Made by a program: the position numbers and the translations under genes. Below, piece after piece: positions 10,501 to 16,576 of a stretch of 32,044 bases of DNA. This DNA is from Desulfobacteraceae bacterium. Its GTDB lineage: Bacteria > Desulfobacterota > Desulfobacteria > Desulfobacterales > ETH-SRB1. Within the stretch, counting starts at the first letter, position 1; each line of letters begins with the position of its first letter. The stretch lies in NCBI GenBank assembly GCA_013792055.1, contig VMSQ01000072.1, positions 1 through 32,044 of the forward strand, written 5' to 3'. Below the pieces are notes generated by a model that saw nothing but the letters and a program-made list of their open reading frames with translations, searched no databases and was not told the origin of the DNA.

Positions 10501-11822
10501 GAGCAGAGTGCACATAATGCTGTACGCATACGGGCAAAAGTTCTGGAACGGGAAGCAAGGCGAATATTATCATGGGTTTCAGCAAAATGAACGAGGGTAC
10601 CTTCGCTTTGTGAAATTTCCATGGCCCCTGGAAGATAGCTTTCAATCTGTCGGCGGTCATAGTTTTGAAAAAGTTCTGAATAGGCCCAGTTGAAATTGGC
10701 TTTATTCAGGATATCTCTGGCCACGGAAATTTTACCGCCAAGTCCCTCAAGAAAAAATATTGTATCAGGATACTGTTCACGTACCATAGAAACAATATAT
10801 TTCCAGGCAGCAACCGGAATCATGTAGCCTGCATCACATCTAAAACCATCTATACCTCGCCTGCACCAAATCAAAAAAATATCAGCCATATATTTCCAAA
10901 GGCCTTTATGTGAGTAATCAAGGCTTGCAAGATCCTCCCATAGAACCCCCCAGGCTCCTGGTACTTTTATGCTGCCGTCTTCAGCTCGAGCTATCCATTC
11001 CGGATGAGTCTCATGAAGGCTTGCAGCCCATCCGGTATGATTAATTGCCATGTCAATAATGATCTTGGCATTACGGTTATGAACAGCATCAATAAGCTCT
11101 ATGAACTGTTCCAAAGGAGTGGAGCATGGATCAAATTCTGCAAGACCTGGTTCAACTGCTGTAAAACTTAATGCCGCGTAAGGGCTTCCAAATCTTCCCA
11201 TACGTGCATATGTAGTTGGTATTGTATAAACAGGAAGTAATTGAAGGAACCTGCATCCAAGCTTTCCAACAATGAAATCAAGCTCGCGGATAAGATCTCG
11301 GAAAGTTCCTGATCGAGGAATGACGGCATAGCCATCTTTCTCAAGATTTCTTATACAGCTCTCCTCGGCCGGACCAGGAACACCACCTCCTTTGTTAGGC
11401 CCGAACTGTCTCACAAAGGCATTATAGATTATATTTGAGCAACATGTGTCTGCCGGCTCAACATTGATTACAGTATTGGAGCCATTCGGCCAAATGGGAT
11501 TTGATTCCCCATTTCTCATGAAAAAACACTTGGCCTCAAAATGCCCGACATCACAAATAGGCACTGTAACCTGGAAGTGTCTTTCATCCACCTGCCTCAT
11601 AGGTATATCAAACCAGTCACGACCAAGCGGAGTTTCATTATTGTTTACTTCACGAATGATTTCTCTTCTTGTAATTTTCGCATGGCCCAGGTTGGTACGG
11701 AGCCACGCAGCTCCCTTTTCACTGTGAGATAATGAAAGTGAAAAGCTTTTGGTGTCACCCTGAAACATAATAAGATGCGTTCCAGGTGCTGGGTCCTGTT
11801 TTACCGAATCTGAATTAGACAT
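7509..11822 (-). CDS. Bifunctional glycogen debranching enzyme: GH13 domain fused to GH133 amylo-alpha-1,6-glucosidase
   Basis: A 1437-residue protein joining two glycosidase modules. The N-terminal half is a GH13 alpha-amylase-type barrel with region I DMAINHTGW (D257, H262), region II GFRCDAG with nucleophile D330, region III FFLEG with acid/base E359, and region IV ETHDNI (H417, D418). The C-terminal ~370 residues match the GDE_C/GH133 amylo-1,6-glucosidase family (YPWFLDWGRDSLIFARGL, NRDTSDAPLWFF, YHNGTAWTWLFPCF). This mirrors the eukaryotic AGL design (4-alpha-glucanotransferase plus 1,6-glucosidase), though the GH13 half need not have the same specificity. It is the first gene of the minus-strand glycogen cluster. 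The start ATG has a weak GTGAG ribosome site. It probably debranches limit dextrin left by GlgP. Specificity of the first half is inferred. Confidence 0.9.
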   Translation of the reverse strand: MSNSDSVKQDPAPGTHLIMFQGDTKSFSLSLSHSEKGAAWLRTNLGHAKITRREIIREVNNNETPLGRDWFDIPMRQVDERHFQVTVPICDVGHFEAKCFFMRNGESNPIWPNGSNTVINVEPADTCCSNIIYNAFVRQFGPNKGGGVPGPAEESCIRNLEKDGYAVIPRSGTFRDLIRELDFIVGKLGCRFLQLLPVYTIPTTYARMGRFGSPYAALSFTAVEPGLAEFDPCSTPLEQFIELIDAVHNRNAKIIIDMAINHTGWAASLHETHPEWIARAEDGSIKVPGAWGVLWEDLASLDYSHKGLWKYMADIFLIWCRRGIDGFRCDAGYMIPVAAWKYIVSMVREQYPDTIFFLEGLGGKISVARDILNKANFNWAYSELFQNYDRRQIESYLPGAMEISQSEGTLVHFAETHDNIRLASRSRTFARMRTALCALCSDKGGFAFANGVEWYATEKIKVHGSPSLNWGAEKNQVEHIRRLNSLLRTHPAFFDRTNLKLIQHGKGNNIVLLRHNIPTGKKLLIIANLDDESQTLAKWNPHETGMEGSAFVDLLTGEKIDVNKMSKNFTCSLGPGTVFCLSEDNSDLELVEKGMEDNEVFFIIPEQIKKQRLRAKALDVFKFYKGVSDIGNFDPEEAAEHLEKDPINFCKKLNPFSDEPRVITWQWPKDVRREVMIPPGHFLIVRAPGSFRARIMNKEECLANEDSRQQADGSFFSLFSPLAEPEGLYSRTLRVSFYNNGKCKHFDAPLLFLPNAENAKVKRKYYRSELLGKPHIMLGTNGKGGMSRSRFAWGELSSRYDALIAANINSKYPEDRWIMFTRCRAWLVFQGYSQDIGVHCLDSFEFDYKSKGIWRYHIPSGQGEHVLFTIGIEMMKSENGLSIVFSRHPSNGQDGRLGDQQKVKLILRPDVENRNFHEPTKAYTGPEHSWRKSFKVYPQGFTFSPEQEHNLSIRISEGSFDWEPEWQYMVYRNIDAERGLDPDSDLFSPGYFSTLLKGNQSVELTAHIYGRQDKSTLPQSSLIPQIEASLLKADECCDMDEALNKAMDHYVVKRGSLHTVIAGYPWFLDWGRDSLIFARGLIAAGRTEEARSILRQFGQFEEGGTIPNMIHGDDAGNRDTSDAPLWFFVACSDLVNIKGNKKFLSLKCGKKTIRQILFSIINSYMEGTSNGIKMDPESCLIFSPAHFTWMDTNHPAGTPREGYPVEIQALWFFALTFLSQIDSGKAGKKWKDMAKKVQSSILELFLIKDKGYLSDCLHFRAGEIPRQSEPDDALRPNQLLAITLGAVSDNMVCRNILSSCEELLVPGAIRSLADRPVSRPLPVMHNNKIINDPNNPYQGSYKGDENTSRKPAYHNGTAWTWLFPCFCEAWVKTYGAEGKDTALSWLSSSSRIIEQGCAGHVPEILDGNFPHTQRGCDAQAWGASELLRVWVNIKKLE

Positions 11823-11886
11823 ATAATCTCACAAAAATTATAAGTATAAAATCAACAAATCTTGACATACTTTCAATTTTATAAAA

Positions 11887-12051
11887 ATCAAAATTGATGG
11901 CCTCGTAAAAAGTCCAAAAATACCGTTTTCCGTCATTCCGGCGAAAGCCGGAATCCAGTCTTTTCAAGCAGTTGCAGACCATCTAGACTCCGGTTTTCAC
12001 CGGAGTGACGACTTTTTACGAGTTCATCAAAATTGATGGCTTCGTAAAAAG
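11887..12051. repeat. Palindromic repeat element with 13-bp terminal inverted repeats and flanking 26-bp direct repeats
   Basis: CTCGTAAAAAGTC (11902-11914) and GACTTTTTACGAG (12010-12022) are a perfect 13-bp inverted pair. Inside lie two hairpins that also pair with each other: ATTCCGGCGAAAGCCGGAAT near 11935 and CTCCGGTTTTCACCGGAG near 11988. The left end lies inside a 26-bp sequence starting ATCAAAATTGATGG (11887-11912) that is repeated with one mismatch at 12026-12051. It is a non-coding, MITE- or REP-like sequence between the divergent debranching and sigma-54 activator genes. Confidence 0.85.
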
Positions 12052-12152
12052 CTTATTAATCTGTATGTAAAATTATTGATATTGACAATAATAATCATCA
12101 GAATTAAACTATTTAATATTGTTGAAGCTATTTTAACTTGCCCTCAAAAGAC

Positions 12153-12294
12153 GAGACTTTTGAAAAATGTTCAATTTTGTTCAAGTTCAAGGAAGGCGAA
12201 AATTTTAAATGCAGGAATACATTGAGTATTTCGAGGCTTAAAATTTGAGCCTGACGCCGAAATTGGGCAAAAGGGGGCGTTTTGCAAAGGTCTC
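12153..12294. mobile_element. MITE-like element A, 142 bp, with terminal inverted repeats and AAGAC target duplication
   Basis: The left end GAGACTTTTGAAAA and right end TTTTGCAAAGGTCTC are imperfect ~15-bp terminal inverted repeats. The element is directly flanked on both sides by AAGAC (12148-12152 and 12295-12299), consistent with a 5-bp target-site duplication. It has no coding capacity, so it would need a transposase in trans. Its termini are shared with the element at 23181-23324. Confidence 0.75.
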
Positions 12295-12384
12295 AAGACC
12301 GGATCTGCAATCTGACCAGTTTTGTCACATTCATATCTATCTTGCCTGAAACCTTTGAAAAACAGTACTAAAGTCAATTTTTTT

Positions 12385-13758
12385 ATGAAACAGCAGATTG
12401 TAAATCAGACACATATAATTTTAGACAGCATTGCCGACGGCGTTTTTACCGTTGATCTTGAATGGAAGATCACCTCCTTTAACAGGGCGGCCGAGGAAAT
12501 AACCGGAATAAAAAAAAATGAGGCGATCGGAAGACACTGCTGGGAAGTTTTTAAGGCCAGTATCTGCGAACAGGGCTGCATGCTGCGAAAAAGCATGGAA
12601 ACAGGCTATCCTTTTGTAAATCAGTCAATATTTATCGTTAATTCCGAAGGTGAACGAATTCCAGTTAGCATATCAACCGCTCTTTTAAAAGATAATAAAG
12701 GAAAAATAATAGGGGGAGTTGAAACATTTCGAGATTTAAGCGTGGTGGAAGAACTACGCAAGGAGCTGGCCGACAAGCATACATTTCATGATATCATAAG
12801 CAAAAACAAGGAAATGAAACGTCTATTCGGCATGCTGGAACTTGTTGCTGAAAGTAACACTACTGTCCTTATTGAAGGAGAAAGCGGCACTGGAAAGGAA
12901 CTTTTTGCAAAGGCAATTCATTCCATCAGCAACAGGAGGAAAGAGCCTTTGATCACTATCAACTGCGGCTCTATACCAGATACACTTCTTGAATCTGAAT
13001 TATTCGGATACAAAGCCGGTGCCTTTACAGATGCAAAAAAGGATAAATCCGGACGTTTGGCTCTGGCTGAAGGCGGTACTCTTTTTCTGGATGAAATCGG
13101 AGATATTTCACAATTACTCCAGGCAAAGCTCCTGCGTGTCCTGCAGGATAAAGTCTATGAGCCTCTCGGAAGCACATCATCACTCAAAGCAAACGTGCGG
13201 ATTGTTGCAGCCACAAACAAGAGCTTAGAAAAACTTGTAAAAAATGGCACATTTAGAGATGACCTTTATTACCGTGTTAATGTAGTCAAACTTTTACTTC
13301 CTCCTTTGAGGGAACGTAAGGAAGATATACCCTTGTTAGCCGAGCATTTTATCCGAAAATGTAACCGGCTGAATGACAGAAAAATCCAGGGGATATCTCC
13401 AGAAGCTTTATCTATTCTTATGTCACATGATTTCCCTGGTAATATTCGCGAATTGGAAAATATAATTGAATACGCAAGTCTGGTGTGTAAAAAAACAGTA
13501 TTAGGAATCGAACATCTCCCCGAATATTTGCGTCAGCAATCAGATAATACGAGAATAAGCCCGCCCAAGGCCCTACCACAACAAGAATTTTCATTCCATG
13601 ACATTGAAAGAAATTTTATCTTTGAGGCTCTGATGGAAAACAGCTGGAACAAAAGCGTAACCGCAGCGAAATTGGGAATTCACTCTACAACTTTATGGCG
13701 TAAAATAAAACGTCTGAAACTTGAAATTCCAAAAACAGATGGCAGGTCGAAAAAATAG
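12385..13758 (+). CDS. PAS domain sigma-54-dependent transcriptional activator (bacterial enhancer-binding protein)
   Basis: A 457-residue activator: PAS domain (about 8-120), AAA+ sigma-54 interaction domain (about 137-380) with Walker A GESGTGKE (165-172), Walker B GGTLFLDEIGD and the loop GAFTDA (212-217), then a Fis-type HTH (TAAKLGIHSTTLWRKIKRL). The track start at 12322 is a TTG; I prefer the ATG at 12385, which begins just before the PAS domain. The PAS domain has clustered cysteines (C52, C61, C65), suggesting a redox, heme or Fe-S sensor. The sigma-54 loop is GAFTDA instead of GAFTGA. It sits upstream of an ORP-like cluster preceded by a -24/-12 promoter, matching the known arrangement in Desulfovibrio where a cognate sigma-54 activator controls the orange-protein operons. 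The regulatory link is inferred. Confidence 0.92.
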   Translation: MKQQIVNQTHIILDSIADGVFTVDLEWKITSFNRAAEEITGIKKNEAIGRHCWEVFKASICEQGCMLRKSMETGYPFVNQSIFIVNSEGERIPVSISTALLKDNKGKIIGGVETFRDLSVVEELRKELADKHTFHDIISKNKEMKRLFGMLELVAESNTTVLIEGESGTGKELFAKAIHSISNRRKEPLITINCGSIPDTLLESELFGYKAGAFTDAKKDKSGRLALAEGGTLFLDEIGDISQLLQAKLLRVLQDKVYEPLGSTSSLKANVRIVAATNKSLEKLVKNGTFRDDLYYRVNVVKLLLPPLRERKEDIPLLAEHFIRKCNRLNDRKIQGISPEALSILMSHDFPGNIRELENIIEYASLVCKKTVLGIEHLPEYLRQQSDNTRISPPKALPQQEFSFHDIERNFIFEALMENSWNKSVTAAKLGIHSTTLWRKIKRLKLEIPKTDGRSKK

Positions 13759-13928
13759 CCCGTATTTCTCATAAATTTAGCTTTATTGCGTATTTGCATC
13801 TATATCTCCCTTTCATTGCAATTTTGATATCATTACATCTTTATTTCACGTCCTTATTTTAATGTTATCATTCCTGATTTTTCAGTCAATCCAATAAGTT
13901 ATATTCATTGTCTATTTATACTCCGTCT

Positions 13929-13944
13929 TGGCATGGAAAATGCT
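13929..13944 (+). promoter_or_regulatory. Predicted sigma-54 (-24/-12) promoter of the ORP-like operon
   Basis: TGGCATGGAAAATGCT matches the RpoN consensus TGGCACGNNNNTTGCW with two mismatches. The invariant GG (13930-13931) and GC (13942-13943) are separated by exactly 10 bp. It lies 170 bp after a sigma-54 activator gene and about 260 bp before the first NifX-like gene. Transcription would begin near 13955, which is the first base of the 18-bp inverted repeat described next. The 170 bp between the activator and this promoter hold nothing I could recognise but are the expected place for activator binding sites. Confidence 0.75.
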
Positions 13945-13954
13945 TTGTTTATAT

Positions 13955-14124
13955 ATGATCATCGTTTCGGCTGTTTTATAACCACCTCCAATATATTTTC
14001 CCTACCCCATAGGGCATATACAATTAGGTGACGATTTCCCCTTACCTCCATATCCTGCTCAGGAAAACAGGCTAAGACGGGAGAAAAAGATTAAAGAAAA
14101 AGATTGAGCCGAAACGATGATCAT
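13955..14124 (+). ncRNA. Putative structured leader RNA closed by a perfect 18-bp inverted repeat
   Basis: ATGATCATCGTTTCGGCT (13955-13972) and AGCCGAAACGATGATCAT (14107-14124) are perfect 18-bp inverted arms enclosing 134 nt. The first arm starts where the sigma-54 promoter predicts the transcript 5' end. Between the arms there are nested stems CACCT/AGGTG (13983-13987 with 14026-14030), TATAT/ATATA, and CCCTA/TAGGG with a CCCCA loop. A second domain has CTCC (14046-14049) with GGAG (14080-14083) and CCTG/CAGG. This looks like a multi-stem aptamer or protein-binding leader. The two-strand DNA view (an element with terminal inverted repeats) is an alternative, but no target duplication was seen. 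A Moco-family riboswitch is possible because the downstream proteins belong to molybdenum-binding families, but I cannot confirm the match. Confidence 0.5.
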
Positions 14125-14206
14125 TCAATCGTCTTCTAATTATCTTCGCCGGAAAATTTTTAGAAACTATCTTTCAAAAAATACATTTTAAAAAGGAAAG
14201 TAGCAC

Positions 14207-14683
14207 ATGAAAATAGCTGTCAGTTCCAATGGAACAGATTTAAATTCGCAAATAGACCCGCGCTTTGGCAGGTGTGCCTATTTTTTAATCGTCAATACAG
14301 ATGATATGAGTTTTGAGGCTTTTGAGAATAAAGGCGTTGCATTAACCGGTGGTGCAGGCATTCAAGCTGCTCAGTTTATAATTTCAAAAGGTGCTAAAGC
14401 TTTAATAACCGGCAACTGCGGCCCAAAAGCTGCCCAAGCACTCTCAACAGGAGGGGTTGAACTTTTTGATGGGCAGACAGGATCAGTAAAGAAAGCTATA
14501 GAAAAGTATAATAGTAATAATCTTACCTCTACAATAAATGCCGAGCAAAATGTATCTAACATTCCAGTAAATCCAAGCGGAATGGGAATGGGTGGCGGCA
14601 GAGGTTCCGGAGGCGGTGGAAGAGGAATGGGTGGCGGCGGTCGCTGCGGTGGTGGTGGTGGCGGCGGCAGAAGGGGCATGTGA
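14207..14683 (+). CDS. NifX/NifB-family (dinitrogenase Fe-Mo cofactor, ORP-like) protein with Gly-rich tail
   Basis: A 158-residue protein whose first ~110 residues are the COG1433 fold (MKIAVSSNGTDLNSQIDPRFGRCAYFLIV, ALITGNCGPKAAQAL). The family binds Fe-Mo cofactor precursors or, in the Desulfovibrio orange protein, a Mo-Cu-S cluster. The last ~35 residues are almost only Gly, Arg and Met (GMGMGGGRGSGGGGRGMGGG) with one Cys, a low-complexity tail often seen in this family. It has a good ribosome site (AAAGGAAAG), and follows the sigma-54 promoter and structured leader. It is the first gene of a probable operon with 14717-15091, 33 bases downstream. Which metal cluster it carries cannot be told from sequence. 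Confidence 0.9.
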   Translation: MKIAVSSNGTDLNSQIDPRFGRCAYFLIVNTDDMSFEAFENKGVALTGGAGIQAAQFIISKGAKALITGNCGPKAAQALSTGGVELFDGQTGSVKKAIEKYNSNNLTSTINAEQNVSNIPVNPSGMGMGGGRGSGGGGRGMGGGGRCGGGGGGGRRGM

Positions 14684-14716
14684 GATAGTGGTAGAGATTC
14701 TGAAAGGTAATCTCCT

Positions 14717-15091
14717 ATGAGAATTGCCATGCCGATATGGAATGATAAAGTCTCGCCTGTTTTTGATACTGCTTCAAAACTTCTTATTATTGATGAAAAA
14801 AACTTAAATAAAGTATCCCGTTTCGAAACAAATCTAAATGAGTCAGATTTATCTCGAAGATGTCTTCGCATCCAGGGTCTTAAAATAAATATCCTAATTT
14901 GCGGCGCCATATCTCGTCCTTTTTTAATGATGCTCGTGTCATCTGGAATCAAAATAATCTCAGGGATATCAGGACTCGCCGAGGATGTATTGAACGCTTA
15001 TTTGCATGGTTCTTTGTCAAATTCAAAGTATCTCATGCCGGGATGTAAAGATAATCATTGTAACTATTCAGCCACAGATTCACACAGATAA
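14717..15091 (+). CDS. Second NifX/dinitrogenase Fe-Mo cofactor family protein
   Basis: A 124-residue protein beginning MRIAMPIWNDKVSPVFDTASKLLII, the typical N-terminus of COG1433/NifX-like proteins of ORP clusters, with NILICGAISRPF in the middle. It lacks the Gly-rich tail of its neighbour and ends with a short Cys/His-containing stretch (PGCKDNHCNYS). It lies 33 bases after the first NifX-like gene and is likely cotranscribed. It probably works with its neighbour and the two downstream MinD ATPases in assembling or carrying a metal-sulfur cluster. That role is inferred from the family and synteny. Confidence 0.88.
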   Translation: MRIAMPIWNDKVSPVFDTASKLLIIDEKNLNKVSRFETNLNESDLSRRCLRIQGLKINILICGAISRPFLMMLVSSGIKIISGISGLAEDVLNAYLHGSLSNSKYLMPGCKDNHCNYSATDSHR

Positions 15092-15102
15092 ACGCAGATA
15101 GG

Positions 15103-15225
15103 TTTAAATACAAAGAAATCACAGATATTATTCTTAGAAGTTTTTATAAAGCTTATAATGAGCTTGGTGATGGGGTTCTGGAAAAAAATATCAGTGATGA
15201 TCAGCGTAGATCAGCGGCTGAATAG
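15103..15225 (+). pseudogene. GxxExxY-protein gene remnant
   Basis: In one frame, without a start codon, this reads YKEITDIILRSFYKAYNELG and then DGVLEK, the recognisable beginning of GxxExxY proteins (consensus I..II..F..VY..LG.GFLE..YE). Straight after DGVLEK the family sequence is lost and the frame runs through DDQRRSAAE to a stop at 15223-15225. Upstream, CACAGATTCACACAGATAAA resembles the sequence that commonly precedes such genes. An internal deletion has therefore left both edges of the module. It splits the ORP-like cluster between the second NifX-like gene and the CGGC gene. Confidence 0.7.
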
Positions 15226-15268
15226 TTACTAATCATTTAATTCAAATGAAAGAGGAAAAGGAAATAAT

Positions 15269-15613
15269 ATGAAAAAAGTTGCAGTAATAGGTTGTGGATC
15301 ATACATGGATAGTGGTAATGGATGCCCTGGTGAATGGCGTTGCCTGAAAGCGGCATCTCTTGGCGATGGTAATTTTGAAGAACCCTCTCAGGTTGTAGCT
15401 TTTATAAGGTGCGAATGCCCTGGCCGTGCGACTGCCACAAATATGGGCTTGGCAATAAAATTGTCTGAAATCAAGCCTGACGTAATATATTTAAGCTCCT
15501 GCTGCGCCAAAGCAAAACCTGGCTGTCCTTATTCTGACCCGGAAGAAAAGGCCAAAATTATTGAAGAAAAGACCGGAATCAAAGTGGTACTCGGTACTCA
15601 CGATTACCATTAA
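15269..15613 (+). CDS. CGGC-domain family protein, variant with CxC
   Basis: A 114-residue cysteine-rich protein. The architecture follows the CGGC domain (PF08821, putative metal-binding): VAVIGCGSYM (C9), CPGEWRCLKA (C19, C25), then FIRCECPGR (C48, C50), where the family has a CGGCPG motif, and LSSCCAKAKPGCPY (C78, C79, C86). The name-giving CGGC is reduced to CEC here. It has a purine-rich ribosome site (AGAGGAAAAGGAAA). It lies between the NifX-like and MinD genes, so a role in metal-cluster handling in the same system is plausible. No enzymatic function is established for the family as far as I know. Confidence 0.8.
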   Translation: MKKVAVIGCGSYMDSGNGCPGEWRCLKAASLGDGNFEEPSQVVAFIRCECPGRATATNMGLAIKLSEIKPDVIYLSSCCAKAKPGCPYSDPEEKAKIIEEKTGIKVVLGTHDYH

Positions 15614-15656
15614 ACCTAATTTTGCATTAAATATATATTGTAAACTGTCTGGACTA

Positions 15657-15700
15657 ATGGCCAAATAGTTGTTAAAATTTTTTAATAACTATTTGGCCAT
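15657..15700. terminator. Long perfect-arm hairpin between CGGC and MinD genes (terminator or operator)
   Basis: ATGGCCAAATAGTT (15657-15670) and AACTATTTGGCCAT (15687-15700) form a perfect 14-bp inverted repeat, extendable inward through GTTAA/TTAAT pairs. It would make a strong hairpin 44 bases after the CGGC stop codon. There is no clean T-run after it, so it may be a bidirectional terminator, a processing site or an operator rather than a classical intrinsic terminator. Confidence 0.55.
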
Positions 15701-15722
15701 TTAATATTAACCATTCAGAAAT

Positions 15723-15739
15723 GAGACCTTTGAAAAATG
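15723..15739 (+). repeat. Orphan MITE end overlapping the first MinD start codon
   Basis: GAGACCTTTGAAAAATG is nearly identical to the left terminus of MITE-like element A (GAGACTTTTGAAAAATG at 12153). Its last three bases are the ATG of the MinD-type ATPase. No matching right end is nearby. It may be a relic of an excised or decayed element, or a coincidence. Confidence 0.4.
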
Positions 15740-16576
15740 ATTATAAGTATTGCAAGTGGAAAAGGCGGAACCGGCAAAACAACTGTCGCTACGAATCTGG
15801 CCATGGCAATTGGCTCTGATGTCCAACTGCTGGACTGTGATGTAGAAGAGCCGAATAGCCACCTCTTTATTAATCCGGTATTTGAAAAAACTATCACAGT
15901 CACAACACCTGTTCCGGAGGTAGATAAAAAAAAATGCAACCTCTGTGGAAAATGCGACGAAATATGTCAATTCAAAGCTATAATTGTGATTGCCAATATT
16001 ACAGTTATGACATTTCCTGAGCTATGCCACAGTTGTGGAGGTTGCGAAAAGGTTTGTCCGGAAAACGCTATAAAGGAGACGACCCGTGAACTGGGTATCA
16101 TACAGACGGGCTACCGTAACGGCATAGAGTTTGTTCATGGAAAGTTAAGGGTGGGCGAAGCCATGTCTCCTCCGTTAATCGTAAAGGTTCGTTCCTTTGC
16201 CAAGCCAGACAAATTCACCATTATAGATGCCCCTCCCGGCACATCGTGTCCGGTTATAGCATCCATGAAAAATACCGATTTTATTCTTCTTGTCACCGAG
16301 CCTACACCATTCGGCCTTCATGATTTAAAATTAGCCATTAGCGCAGTTAAAATATTAAAGATACCATGTGGGCTGGTAATTAACCGTTCAGATGTAGGAG
16401 ATAATAAAGTTAAGGAATTTGCAAAAAAGGAAAGCATCCCGGTTCTTTTGGAAATACCTTTCGACAGAAATATAGCAGAGGTCTACTCAAGAGGTGATAT
16501 GATCGTTGAAAAACTCCCTGGATTTAAAGAAAAATTTTTAACTTTATATGATAATATCAAAAAAATAGTGAGTTAA
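15737..16576 (+). CDS. MinD-superfamily P-loop ATPase with inserted 2x[4Fe-4S] ferredoxin domain
   Basis: A 279-residue ATPase with a deviant Walker A SGKGGTGKTTVATN (7-20) at the extreme N-terminus, and a ferredoxin insertion with two CxxCxxCxxxC sets (C67, C70, C73, C77 and C97, C100, C103, C107) that should each bind a [4Fe-4S] cluster. IIDAPPGTSCPV is the switch/Walker B region. This is the COG1149 family, a standard component of ORP-type clusters in sulfate reducers, where pairs of these ATPases occur. Its stop codon is immediately followed by the ATG of the next, paralogous gene, so the two products are probably made together and may form a heterodimer. The start is fixed by the P-loop position; there is no clear Shine-Dalgarno. 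Confidence 0.93.
   Translation: MIISIASGKGGTGKTTVATNLAMAIGSDVQLLDCDVEEPNSHLFINPVFEKTITVTTPVPEVDKKKCNLCGKCDEICQFKAIIVIANITVMTFPELCHSCGGCEKVCPENAIKETTRELGIIQTGYRNGIEFVHGKLRVGEAMSPPLIVKVRSFAKPDKFTIIDAPPGTSCPVIASMKNTDFILLVTEPTPFGLHDLKLAISAVKILKIPCGLVINRSDVGDNKVKEFAKKESIPVLLEIPFDRNIAEVYSRGDMIVEKLPGFKEKFLTLYDNIKKIVS

Noticed and set aside
11823-11880. TTGACA-type promoter near 11863 on the plus strand
   Set aside because: No -10 box at acceptable spacing; the sequence is generally AT-rich.
12322-12384. N-terminal extension of the sigma-54 activator
   Set aside because: The start would be a TTG without a ribosome site and the 21 extra residues match nothing; the ATG at 12385 fits the PAS domain start.
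13955-14124. Firm call of a molybdenum-cofactor riboswitch
   Set aside because: The stems and gene context are suggestive, but I cannot verify the consensus from memory; reported only as a hypothesis.
13955-14124. 18-bp inverted repeat as a transposon end pair
   Set aside because: No direct repeats flank the arms, and the left arm coincides with the predicted transcript start, so a leader RNA fits better.
14371-14952. 193-aa minus-strand ORF with polyproline run
   Set aside because: It is the antisense shadow of the Gly-rich tail of the NifX-like gene and spans into the next real gene.
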